Positions 9,274 to 17,980 of a DNA stretch of 64,000 nt are shown here, piece after piece (within the stretch, counting starts at the first letter, position 1; the number at the start of each line of letters is the position of its first letter). The translations under genes were made by a program, and so were the position numbers. The notes below the pieces were generated by a model that saw nothing but the letters and a program-made list of their open reading frames with translations, was not told the origin of the DNA and searched no databases. This DNA is from Gerris lacustris. Taxonomy: Eukaryota; Arthropoda; Insecta; Hemiptera; Gerridae. The stretch is from the NCBI GenBank assembly GCA_951217055.1, contig OX578283.1:61695832-61759831 (forward strand). Direction: 5' to 3'.

Positions 9274-10041
9274 ATGGAATCATTCTATTTAACCCTGCCA
9301 AGTAATTCTAGTCTAGGGATATTTGTAGATAATAAAACATCTATGTTTACTACCAAGTTAGCTAACCACATTAAGCTTGAGGGGGACTGGGTAGTCGCGC
9401 TTGTGGAAGTTCATTACCCCAACTCTTTTTGGAGTGTTAACCATACAAATCAAGATATTTGGTATGCTAAAGAAGATGAGATGAATAACATTGAGATTGA
9501 AGGATCCCTAGTTAAAGTTAAAGCCGGGAATTACTTATCCCCTCATGAAATTATAGTTTCCATAAACTCTACATTGGGGCTTAAAGGAAGAATTCACTTA
9601 GATTATAATTTTACACACAAAACGGTATTACTTAAAATATTAGACGAGGATATCGGTGCAATTAAATTTTGTCCTACACTCAGTTTAATCCTTGGATTCG
9701 ATGCAATGACTTTAATTACAAAGCGGGTAATTGAATCACCTTCCCCTGCTAGCGTCCAAAGAGGTTTACCAAAAACCATATTTATTTACACCGATATAAT
9801 TACACATCAACTGGTCGGTGATTCTTCTGCTCCACTTCTAGGAATAATTAATATTGATAGTGGTTCCCCCGCCTATGGTAGTAACGGTGTAATCTATATA
9901 AACGCCCCACATTATATTCCTCTTTCGAAAAAGTCATTTGAAACCGTAGAAATAGAATTACGAAACGATGTAGGTGATCCCATTCCATTCGAGTTTGGTA
10001 CATCAATAATAAAACTTCATTTTAAAAGGGTCCGGTCCTAG
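9274..10041 (+). CDS. Penton-like minor capsid protein (single jelly-roll type)
   Basis: The ATG at 9274 (MESFYLTLPSNSS) is preferred; an upstream in-frame extension begins with a hydrophobic run overlapping the TATA region. The protein is 255 residues. The opening ESFYLTLPS...FVDNKTSMFTTKL followed by LEGDWVVALVEVHYP is characteristic of the minor capsid (penton/vertex) protein of Polintons and adintoviruses. The rest is beta-rich with a penultimate ...NDVGDPIPFEFG strand, as expected of a jelly roll. It would occupy the fivefold vertices of the capsid. No disruptions are seen. Confidence 0.75.
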   Translation: MESFYLTLPSNSSLGIFVDNKTSMFTTKLANHIKLEGDWVVALVEVHYPNSFWSVNHTNQDIWYAKEDEMNNIEIEGSLVKVKAGNYLSPHEIIVSINSTLGLKGRIHLDYNFTHKTVLLKILDEDIGAIKFCPTLSLILGFDAMTLITKRVIESPSPASVQRGLPKTIFIYTDIITHQLVGDSSAPLLGIINIDSGSPAYGSNGVIYINAPHYIPLSKKSFETVEIELRNDVGDPIPFEFGTSIIKLHFKRVRS

Positions 10042-10076
10042 CCTAAATCAGTCATTTGTTATTGAGAGCTCTTACT

Positions 10077-10502
10077 ATGCACAACCTATACGAAAAATAT
10101 TATATGGACCAGGCGGGGGGAGGTATAAACTCAGTGTACAGGGGGGGTTACAATCAGCGAGGCCATGGCTTTGGGTCTTTCTTTTCGGGGCTTTATAAAT
10201 TTTTCAGCCCAATATTTAAGAGTGGTGCTAAAAATCTAACACGGGAAGTTTTGAACACGGGGCTAAATGTATTAACGGATTTAGATGAAGGTAGATCACT
10301 GAAGGAATCTGCTAGAACCCGACTTACTGAAACGGGGGGTAATATCAGAAATAAATTACTTAAGTTCACAGGAGGGGGGAGAAAAGCTCAGTATGCTTCA
10401 AGAGTCAGCATCGACAGGACTAAACGGATAACTAAAAAACAAACTAAAAAAAAAAAAAAAATTCGTAAAGTTTTACGCGATATATTCTCATCTAAAAAAT
10501 AA
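10077..10502 (+). CDS. Basic, glycine-rich minor virion protein (pVI/pX-like)
   Basis: The ATG at 10077 (MHNLYEKYYMDQAGGG) is used; the frame before it has no ATG. The 141-residue product has a glycine-rich N-terminus (AGGGIN, YRGGYNQRGHGFGS), an amphipathic segment around residues 35-65 (FFSGLYKFFSPIFKSG) and a very basic tail (KKQTKKKKKIRK). This layout recalls adenovirus pVI/pX-type precursors that the viral protease trims at GG or GX-G sites, and similar ORFs lie between penton and hexon genes in related elements. The role in capsid lining or DNA condensation is inferred from that resemblance. Confidence 0.6.
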   Translation: MHNLYEKYYMDQAGGGINSVYRGGYNQRGHGFGSFFSGLYKFFSPIFKSGAKNLTREVLNTGLNVLTDLDEGRSLKESARTRLTETGGNIRNKLLKFTGGGRKAQYASRVSIDRTKRITKKQTKKKKKIRKVLRDIFSSKK

Positions 10503-10507
10503 CAATT

Positions 10508-11803
10508 ATGGCCCTTATCCATCATCTGAGTCCTCTTTGTTTAAACTCAGATTTGGACCTATTCTGTCTGCCCCCAACTCAGAGTTCTATTGAGGCAACT
10601 GACTGGTTCTTAGCAAGACCTATTAGTGCTATCTCACACGGATCACCTATAGAATTTGTAATAACCGGGAGTGGTGATAATTATACCGACCTCGCTCACA
10701 CATATTTGAAACTGAGTTTAAGAATTGAGAAAGAAGATGGTACATCTTTGGCTGCCGGGAGTAAAATAGGACCAGTGAATAATTTTATGAATAGTATTTT
10801 CAGAGAAATAACGCTAAGTCTAAACCAGAAGTTAGTTTCCACGTCTTCGCATCTTTATCACTATAAATCTTATATTGAAAATCTCCTTAATTTCGGGAAC
10901 GAGGCAAAACAAAGTCATTTAACCTCAATGCTTTGGGTTTCAGATAAAGGTAACCTCGATAGCTTGGATGATAATCCTGGTCTAACAAAACGACGCTCGT
11001 TTACAGAGGAAAGTAAAACGGTTCACTTGATGGGTAAATTAAATTTAGATATGACAAATCAGGAAAAGCTCCTTTTAAATGGAATTGAAACAAGATACAC
11101 TTTAACCCCTAATAAAGAGTCATTATGTTTGATGGGGAGCGCCGCGGATAAATGTAAAATAAAAATTCTAGATTGTTCACTATATGTTAAACGAGTCAAG
11201 ATATCTCCGACAATTCTACTAGCACATAGTAAAGCGTTAAGTATAGGTAACGCTAGATATCCTATAACTAGAACAGATTTAAAGACTTTTACTATTCCTA
11301 GTGGGGTTTCTAGTCATCACTTAGATAATACATTGATTGGACAAATACCAAAAAGGTTAGTCTGTGGGTTCGTATCCAACAAGGCTTTTTGCGGCGATTA
11401 CTCTTTAAACCCTTTTAATTTCAAACATTACAATTTAAATTATTTAAATCTTCACATCGACGGACAAATGTTTTCTACGAGACCCTATCAACTAGATTTC
11501 TCCAAAGACGACTATATCGAGGCTTACATGGGAATGTTTCTTGCTAGTGGTGTACACTGTAGAGACTCTGGTAACACGATATCGAGAGACCTGTATAAAG
11601 CCGGGTATACCTTATTCTGTTTCGATCTGTCGGTGTCGAGAATTGAAAATACTTGGGAATTATTACGACAGGGATCTGTGAGTTTGGAATTAAAGTTTAA
11701 AGAAAGTTTACCCGAGCCTGTGACTCTAATATTGTACATTGAATATCAAAATTTAATTGAAATTTCCAAGGAACGTACTGTTACAACCGATTATGCTTCA
11801 TAA
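10508..11803 (+). CDS. Hexon-like major capsid protein (double jelly-roll type, F54H12.2-like)
   Basis: This intact 431-residue frame begins five nucleotides after the preceding stop. The N-terminal half has DLFCLPPTQSSIE, then PIEFVITGSGDNYTDLAHTYL, a signature of the protein family often labelled F54H12.2-like in animal genomes, which is the major capsid protein of Polintons. Size and beta-rich composition fit a double jelly roll that trimerises into capsomers. The C-terminus (EPVTLILYIEYQNLIEI) is also typical. It is followed by the maturation protease, completing a capsid block. I see no frameshift or internal stop. Confidence 0.82.
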   Translation: MALIHHLSPLCLNSDLDLFCLPPTQSSIEATDWFLARPISAISHGSPIEFVITGSGDNYTDLAHTYLKLSLRIEKEDGTSLAAGSKIGPVNNFMNSIFREITLSLNQKLVSTSSHLYHYKSYIENLLNFGNEAKQSHLTSMLWVSDKGNLDSLDDNPGLTKRRSFTEESKTVHLMGKLNLDMTNQEKLLLNGIETRYTLTPNKESLCLMGSAADKCKIKILDCSLYVKRVKISPTILLAHSKALSIGNARYPITRTDLKTFTIPSGVSSHHLDNTLIGQIPKRLVCGFVSNKAFCGDYSLNPFNFKHYNLNYLNLHIDGQMFSTRPYQLDFSKDDYIEAYMGMFLASGVHCRDSGNTISRDLYKAGYTLFCFDLSVSRIENTWELLRQGSVSLELKFKESLPEPVTLILYIEYQNLIEISKERTVTTDYAS

Positions 11804-11866
11804 CTTCTTTAGCTTTATAAGAAGGGTAAATTAAAGCAATATTCACAGTTGAACACCGAACACGGA

Positions 11867-12370
11867 ATGGATAATATACAAATCGAAAAAATCTGTCGAA
11901 GTGAGTGCTTCGTGAAAATTATTTTTCATGGCGTCTATCCATGCAATAAAATACCCCGATTAGTTAAACCTCCTGTAGCTCTCGTAATAAATGATGAACC
12001 AGATTCCCGACCAGGAAGACATTGGTTAAGTGTTTATATTAATCAAAGTGGAGAGGGATTTTTTTTCGACTCCTTTGGACGATTCCCACAAATTGAAATA
12101 TTAAATTTTTTAACAAGAAATTCAAAAGTTTGGAGCTTCAACACTCAAGTTCTTCAAAATTCTTTTACTTCCGTGTGCGGATTCTACGCGATCATTTTTT
12201 TATGTTATGTTTCAAGAGGAGAAAACCCGAGTAATTTTCTTAGACATTTTAATAAAAATACTCTATTAAATGATAGACATATTACAACTGTATTTATGCG
12301 TAATTTTAAAAATCATATTTCAAGCGATGCAACGTATTTAGAATTTAAATGTAGTAAATATTTATTTTAA
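11867..12370 (+). CDS. PRO: Adenain-like cysteine protease (capsid maturation)
   Basis: The ATG at 11867 (MDNIQIEK) gives 167 residues; the in-frame extension upstream has no ATG. The catalytic set is in the adenovirus-protease (C5) order: H52 in GRHWLSVYI, D68 in FFFDSFGRFP, Q97 in QVLQNS, and nucleophile C104 in SVCGFYAI. Spacing and flanking residues match Polinton PRO proteins, which are related to adenain and Ulp1 peptidases. The likely substrates are the GG-containing virion proteins encoded just upstream. AATAAA signals at 12467-12472 probably end the transcript. Confidence 0.92.
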   Translation: MDNIQIEKICRSECFVKIIFHGVYPCNKIPRLVKPPVALVINDEPDSRPGRHWLSVYINQSGEGFFFDSFGRFPQIEILNFLTRNSKVWSFNTQVLQNSFTSVCGFYAIIFLCYVSRGENPSNFLRHFNKNTLLNDRHITTVFMRNFKNHISSDATYLEFKCSKYLF

Positions 12371-13533
12371 TATTGTTTAATTATTACTATAAATTGAATT
12401 TTTTTACTAATGTTAAAATTTAAACTATATTCCTCAATATTTTGTAATAACAGAAATTTGTAAAATAAATAAAGCAAAAACAAATGTAAATTGTGTTGGA
12501 TCTCTTTTAAAACATTCCCCGACTTATTGTAATAACTAAAGAACAGTTTAATATATCTAATAATGAAAATATTATAATAAATTCCACTTACTTATTTGGT
12601 TGATTGTAGCTTTCGTTGAGGAAAGAAGACTTGAAGTGGAGATAGTAAGCACTTTCACAAAAACACTTGTTACTCACGAAAAAGAACTTAAAGAAATTGT
12701 ATAAACTGATGTAACTAGTTCTTTAAGGTATGTGAGAATGAACATACACAGTTGACGGATAGTCAAATAGAAAAATAGGTGGGGGATAGTTTCACCCCTC
12801 CTATGTGGAAGCGGGGTTTCTCCCCACTATAAGGGGGGATGGGCCCTTAGACGTCACATATGAAGTTTTCTCTTTTACCCCCTCCATTTTTTTTTCTCCT
12901 CCCACGTCCTGTCACTGTTTACTTTATTTATTATTTTTCCGAAGGGAATCCTTAAAAGGTTTTTTTTTATTATTTTTTTATTTTTTTTATTTTAATTTTT
13001 TTTTATTTTTTTATGGAGGTCTATCTACCTAAAAAGTATCTATACAATTTTAAAAGGTAAAGGTTAAATTAGATAAAAGGGTAAAAGGTAAATGCCTCCT
13101 AGAGGTAAAAAGCTATTTCAATTATATTTGAACCGAAAACTAATGGTGAATGTTATATTGTTAAAAGTTGAATAGAGGTATTATATTAAAAAACTCAGGG
13201 CGATGTCCCAAATGTCAAACTGATTTGTTACTCACTTATTAACTGTTTCCTTTTCTAAAAACACCTGTACAATTATGTCAATCACAACTTTCTAAAAGGT
13301 TAAAAGGTGAGCCTATTTCAATAATATTCAATAGCCCTGCCGACTAATGGAAAAAGGTTTTTTACCATTAGACGTTGCATTGTCACATTATGTTGAAGAC
13401 TCGGGTATGTCTCTCAAATGTCAACCAGATTTATTATACCCCCAAACCGCCCCCGACTCGTACCTTCTGGGCGGGTCACCTGCACTCATGTGAAACTTCT
13501 TAAACATTTACCGAATTCACACAGTTGTATTAT
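12371..13533. other. Non-coding stretch in the Polinton right arm
   Basis: No convincing gene is visible; the plus-strand frame at 12805-13032 is low-complexity translation of T-rich DNA. A good donor-like GTAAGTGG occurs on the minus strand near 12587 without a partner exon I can identify. Two imperfect direct repeats of ~130 bp (about 13120-13250 and 13310-13440) share ACTAATGG...CTC-GGG--ATGTC--AAATGTCAA-C-GATTT. Short AAAAGGTAAAAGG motifs occur at 13051-13090 and 13293-13308. Confidence 0.55.
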
Positions 13534-13541
13534 TTTATAAA
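13534..13541 (+). promoter_or_regulatory. TATA box of the CHHC-finger gene
   Basis: TTTTATAAAC lies about 65 bp before the ATG at 13600, leaving room for a transcription start near 13565 and a 35-nt leader. Confidence 0.5.
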
Positions 13542-13599
13542 CACGAGAAACTTCAATATTTTAAGTATATATTTTCGGCGTTATAATTTCAAAGTGAGA

Positions 13600-13839
13600 A
13601 TGAATTTCACTAAAGACCTTATTATTTGTGCATATGACAGTTCACATATAGTTAAATTAACCAAATATCATATACATGTAGCAAAGTGTCATTCAGAAGA
13701 ATCGCTCAGAGCAACAAATAAACAAATTAGCAAATTAAATGTCAACGGTAAAATTATATATGCACAAAAAAGAAATTTCCAGATGGTAGATACACCCTCC
13801 GAAGAAAGCTTCTCCACGCACGAAAGGCGTTTAAAATAG
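13600..13839 (+). CDS. CHHC-type zinc-finger protein (U11-48K/GTSF1-like finger)
   Basis: The ATG at 13600 (MNFTKDLIIC) gives 79 residues; the frame upstream has no ATG and overlaps the TATA box. Residues 10-30 read C-x5-H-x9-H-x3-C (C10, H16, H26, C30, with AYDSSH inside), the exact CHHC spacing of the U11-48K/TRM13/GTSF1 zinc-finger family, which binds RNA. GTSF1 proteins normally have two such fingers and act with Piwi; here only one is seen, followed by a basic segment and an unstructured tail. An AATAAA lies at about 13858. A GGGTGAGTC donor-like site directly follows the stop. Whether it modifies piRNA silencing or does something else is unknown. Confidence 0.65.
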   Translation: MNFTKDLIICAYDSSHIVKLTKYHIHVAKCHSEESLRATNKQISKLNVNGKIIYAQKRNFQMVDTPSEESFSTHERRLK

Positions 13840-14108
13840 GGTGAGTCTCTATTATTTAATAAATAACTTATTTACAATATTATTTAAAATAAACTTTAAC
13901 TATTTTTATATTCAATGGGAAGGGTGGAATTCCCCCTAAACCTCCAATCCCCTCCCCGTTCAGACAGGGAGAGGGAGTTGAAAAACATCTATAAAAGGAG
14001 TTACTTTCCTAATTTTACCATTCAGAAAGTTATTTTTGCTGAAGCTTCAGAGTTGTAGTTCATCCCAAGACCCTACTCATACACAATTTCTTGAAATATA
14101 TCAGCATT
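13840..14108 (+). promoter_or_regulatory. Promoter and 5' UTR exon of the 100-residue gene
   Basis: CTATAAAAGG at about 13989-13998 is a strong TATA box. An initiator-like CCATTCAG lies about 30 bp on (near 14020). The untranslated exon ends at a consensus donor, CATT|GTAAGT at 14108/14109. The intron runs to TTATTTCCAG ending at 14223. Confidence 0.65.
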
Positions 14109-14223
14109 GTAAGTAACTCCGTTTTATTCAATAATTTGAAAAACAATATTAATATTTATAATAATGTAAAAAATAATGCATTTTCCTCAGACTCACACAT
14201 TTGTTTATTTAATTTATTTCCAG

Positions 14224-14526
14224 ATGTCTTTTCTTCAAGTTTGTAAAGAGGCATCAAAACAGCGGGAAACCATCTCATTCGCCGATCTTAAACCTGGGAA
14301 TTACACTTTGAAGACTATGATTAGAACTGCTACATCCTTAGGCCCGAGTGTAGCAGTGGAGATTGAGACTAATGATTGTGAAACTAAACGACTCTACCTT
14401 CCTCACAGGCTAGCCGATAAAATTTATCCAGAAATTCCAGTAGATGTACGCGAGGTCCCCAACATCCTTATATATCGTGGAAGAACTACTAAAGGTGCAT
14501 TTATCATTGATTTTGATAACGAATAA
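14224..14526 (+). CDS. Small conserved Polinton-arm protein of unknown function, spliced leader
   Basis: The ATG at 14224 follows immediately after a polypyrimidine tract and AG (TTTATTTCCAG|ATG), so this start, not the in-frame ATG at 14176 inside the predicted intron, is used. The 100-residue product (MSFLQVCKEASKQRE...) has a pattern of alternating hydrophobics: FADLKPGNYTL, SVAVEIET, KRLYLPHRLADKI, NILIYRG, FIIDFDNE. This looks like a compact all-beta fold such as an OB fold; many arthropod genomes carry proteins of similar pattern near Polintons. A nucleic-acid-binding role is a guess. AATAAA at about 14575 ends the unit. Confidence 0.65.
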   Translation: MSFLQVCKEASKQRETISFADLKPGNYTLKTMIRTATSLGPSVAVEIETNDCETKRLYLPHRLADKIYPEIPVDVREVPNILIYRGRTTKGAFIIDFDNE

Positions 14527-15802
14527 ATAATCTTGTAATATGTGAATTTAAATGTATATATTTATCTACTTTTAAATAAATGTTTCTTTAAACTATAATA
14601 CCAATATTTTTTGTATTTCTTTACTCTTTAGTTTTAGAACCTTATAAGTTAAATTACTTTTAGTTTGATGTTTGGAAATTACCTGCTTTAGGTATATAGT
14701 TTTTATTTTATATTATTTAAAGTTTTAAAAATTCGTTAAAAAACGATATGGTCATATATGATGGCAATATTTAGAAGTATAGAATAAACATCATAAAATT
14801 ATCAGTTTAAAGAAGGATAAAAGGTAAAAAGGAGCCGCCCCGAATAAAGTCACAACCGGAACTACCTCAAACAAGGTGAAGATATTACCTGTTTACCAGA
14901 GACTGGTTTTTTATTTTTAAACATTTTTAGGATTCTTTAAATAATATGTTTATGTTTATACATGATGGAGATATTTAGAAGTATAGGATAAACATAATAA
15001 AATTATAATGTTTAAGACTGACAAAAGGTAAAAGGAACCGTAGCGGGGTAGTAACTATGGTACATCTAACAAGGTAAAGATATTACCTGTTTTACAAAGA
15101 CAGTTTTTTTATTTTTTATAAAATTTAAAGAATTTGTTAAAAGGAGTAAGAAGTAATTTTTTGTAGGGAAAAATAAAAATAAACTGCCTACGTATAACAG
15201 GTAAAAATTGTCATCTTTTCAAGTGGACTTTCTTATATGTCTCTACGAAAAGGTAATAACTCTCCATTGAAGTTAAACCGATCCACCCCCTTAGCCCTCT
15301 TTCCAACTATTCTAAACCCCTGTAATATAAACCCAACAGCCGCCGTGGAAGTAGACAAAAGGTAAAAGGATACGGCTCCTTTTACCTTTTTTTACCTTTT
15401 TCCTGAGTAAGATTACAACCGGTCTACATCAACCAAGGTAAAATATAATAATATTATATTATCGGTACTTTTTTACTTTGTTACCCACCCTAGGGTGGGG
15501 TTTTGACATTTTTTTTTTTTTTAATTTTCAAATTAATTGACAATCTTAACTGCGGAATGTTCAAATATTCCTTTGAGGCAAAGGAATATCAAACTTCTGT
15601 AAATAAACTGACAATATCCATTAGTCTAACTATCTAGTAAGGCAAAGTAACCTTTAATCCAATAAATTTCGAACAAAACTATAGTTCACTTTAATTTAAT
15701 AATTAATAAATAAATAAATGGTGGGTAACAAAGTATAAGAGTACCATATTATCAATATAAAAAAATACTATAGCTTGATGAAATACTATAGCTTGGTGGG
15801 AC
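14527..15802. repeat. Non-coding right arm with tandem AAAAGGTAAAAGG-bearing repeats
   Basis: Two imperfect direct copies of a ~205 bp unit (about 14755-14935 and 14963-15125) share GAT-GAATATTTAGAAGTATAG--TAAACAT, GACAAAAGGTAAAAGGA and AAGGT-AAGATATTACCTGTTT. A third, shorter match is at 15351-15440, where TTTTACCTTTTTTTACCTTTTTCC makes the motif palindromic. The section 15336-15370 mirrors the left arm at 648-690. No open frame of note is present. Confidence 0.7.
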
Positions 15803-16239
15803 ATTGAAAAAAATTACTTATATACTAACTCTGAGTGGTTAGAACCCAACAGCCCTTGTGGCCGAATGGTTAAGGCGTCGGACTCACGATCCGAAGGTCG
15901 AAGGATCGGAACCCAGCCAAGGCATAGATTTTTTATCGAATATTTCAACTCTAGAAGGTGGCAGCATATTTGAAATAAAAAAATAAACACCCGGGGAATT
16001 CAAAATAGCGTAGCAGAGGAAGGACAGGGTGGGGGGTGGGCTTTCTAACAACAGGTGAAGGGTCCGAACCTTCTAGAAGGAACCAGGGGGCTCCGAACAA
16101 TGAACGGCCAGGATCTTTCTAGAAGGTGGCGGCATAGTTGAAAAAAAAAAATAAAAAAAATAAAAAATAAAAAAAAAAACACCCGAGGGCGGGGGGGTGG
16201 GCTTTCTAACAACAGGTGAAGGGACAGACCCCTCTAGAA
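15803..16239 (-). repeat. Right terminal inverted repeat of the Polinton
   Basis: This is the reverse complement of 1-435. Two subterminal units are visible (about 15950-16118 and 16119-16278), each running from TCTAGAAGGTGGC through GGCTTTCTAACAACAGGTGAAGGG to GAACGGCCAGG or CAACGGCCAGG. The second unit extends past the point where the window cuts the left TIR. Confidence 0.9.
15852..15924 (+). tRNA. tRNA-like sequence in the right TIR (anticodon CAC, Val-like)
   Basis: The sequence is identical to the left-TIR copy, 73 nt, with good D and anticodon arms but weak T and acceptor stems. Identity of the two copies follows from TIR homogenisation and does not by itself show selection on the tRNA-like part. 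Confidence 0.5.
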
Positions 16240-16279
16240 GGAAGCAGGGGGCTCTGAGCAAGCAACGGCCAGGGTCCCA

Positions 16280-16940
16280 AATTAACAATAGCATGCTCCC
16301 AAAATAACAATAGCCAGGCAGGCTAGATCATCATAGAACTCTCATCTCCCTACTACTACTGATAAGTATGAGGGATCTTGACTAAAAGACGAGTTATAAG
16401 TTAAATGCTAAGCAGGTGGCGCTTTTAGTGACTTACACATGCAACATTTGACAGTTTTTAGATTAGAGAAATAATTTTTTTCATAATATATTTTCCTACC
16501 TCCATGATCTCAATCCAATTTAACATCTGTCAAACTTTATTTAATTCACTCAAAGCCGAGTTAAATATTAAAGTGATATAACTAGTTATTTGTTAAAAAT
16601 TGAGGGTCGTTTAACAAACTTAACTGACAACACAGTTTGCACGTTAAACTAAAGATCGTGAACCCCTAGTATTTTAGGAACGAAGTTCCTTATGGCATGT
16701 TACAGCGTCTGAAACCCGGGAGTGAATTCGAAAAAAAACTCACGAAATCGACCGATGACGATAACTTTAGTGAACGATGACCGATTTAGTTGAAATTTGG
16801 TACATATGTTCATTTTTACCAATGCCCAGAACGAGTTCGTTTAACAACGTTATCCGCCTAAGCGTTCACGCTTTACACTCGCGTAAACGTAAGCTTTAAA
16901 TGTAAAATTAGAATTTTAGGACGGAAAAAATACCGAAAAA
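16280..16940. other. AT-rich flank next to the Polinton
   Basis: No gene is seen. CCCAAATTAACAATAGC and CCCAAAATAACAATAGC occur 25 bp apart just outside the TIR (16275-16315). The exact element boundary probably lies in this stretch. Confidence 0.4.
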
Positions 16941-16944
16941 AATT

Positions 16945-17690
16945 CGTCTATTAGGCCAAGCGCGAGAGAATTTGAACGAGAAAAAATTCCGATAAAGGTT
17001 TATGGCTTTATTTTGGTCCCCTGATGAACATATTAATTTTTCCCCCTCGAGGGAGGTCTGCTTGGCAAATATCTTCGTTTTCATCGATGATACGACAAAA
17101 ATAGATATTATCAAATTTGTAGGACTTTAAACTGTCAATAAAAAAGGTTCAATGTTATTATACGCTAAAGTCAATAGTTTCGAAGCTATAGCCCTGCGAA
17201 GTGCGACATTTTTTCGATTTTCAGACGAAAAATAGGTACATTGACACTCGATAATAAATAATGTACCCCGTGGTTTGAATCTATATAGAAACTCGATTTT
17301 AGCGGTGCCGCGAGCGAGTCATGGAGTAGAAAAACTCCCATTTCATGCGGGTGCAGAAATATGTCGCACTTCGCAGAGCTATAGCTTTGAAACTATTGAC
17401 TTTAGCGTATAATGACATTGAACCTTTTTTATTGACAATTTAATGTCCTACAAATTTGATAATATCTATTTTTGTCGTATCATTGATGAGAACGAAGATA
17501 TTGGCCAAAAACCGAATTTCTGTCCCTTTTTTTCAAAATGGCGGCCAAAAAAGACCTCCCTCGAGGAGGAAAAATTAATATGTTGATCAGGGGACCAGAA
17601 TAAAGCCATAAACCAAAATGCAGCTTTATCGGAATTTTTTCCTGTTAATGGCCTTTTTTGAGCTAACGCTCTTGGCCTATTAAATAATTA
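16945..17690. repeat. Foldback element, ~745 bp palindrome with ~300 bp arms
   Basis: The left arm (16945-17215, from ATTAGGCCAAGCGC to GCGAAGTGCGACA) is the inverted copy of 17350-17690 (TGTCGCACTTCGCAGAG to GCTCTTGGCCTATTA). The right arm has an extra segment with CAAAATGGCGGCC that the left lacks, so one arm has gained or lost about 60 bp. No coding capacity is evident. Confidence 0.85.
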
Positions 17691-17980
17691 AGGGAAATAA
17701 ATAAAATAAGAGTAAAATAATAAATAATAAAAATGTATAAAGAAATATATATATTTGTGTATGTATGTGTATTTGTAGTTATTTATTTTTGTTATTTATA
17801 TACTCTCTTGAGTTAGATAATCTTGATATGATTGTGTTATCTTTATATTAGAATTATTATAATTTTTTGCAAGCTTGATTTATGTAAATCTTTAATAAGG
17901 CTGAACGGCCACTCCCGCGCACGAGTATGCAGGGGTTCACCATTACCAAATTAACAATACTTATATAATTTATATTTTTT

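Larger units (their letters stand above)
1..16279. mobile_element. Polinton/Maverick self-synthesising transposon, left end cut by window
   Basis: The element is recognised by its gene set: protein-primed DNA polymerase, retroviral-type integrase, A32-like ATPase, adenain-like protease, and penton-like and hexon-like capsid proteins, all between matching inverted termini. The left TIR is entered part-way, because position 1 pairs with about 16239 and the right copy continues beyond that with a second subterminal repeat unit to about 16279. The true right end and the target duplication (6 bp in this class) cannot be set without the left flank. About 16.3 kb is visible, within the usual 15-20 kb. 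All core frames are open, which argues for recent activity. An endogenous virus of the same lineage (adintovirus-like) is an equivalent description. Confidence 0.95.

Noticed and set aside
12580..12800. Minus-strand spliced gene starting in the Polinton arm (GTAAGTGG donor near 12587)
   Set aside because: No acceptor or coding exon could be paired with it; downstream on that strand lie only antisense frames of the capsid genes.
12805..13032. A 75-residue plus-strand frame in the Polinton right arm
   Set aside because: It begins without a clear promoter or ATG context and most of it translates T-rich low-complexity DNA into F/Y/L runs; no domain is recognisable.
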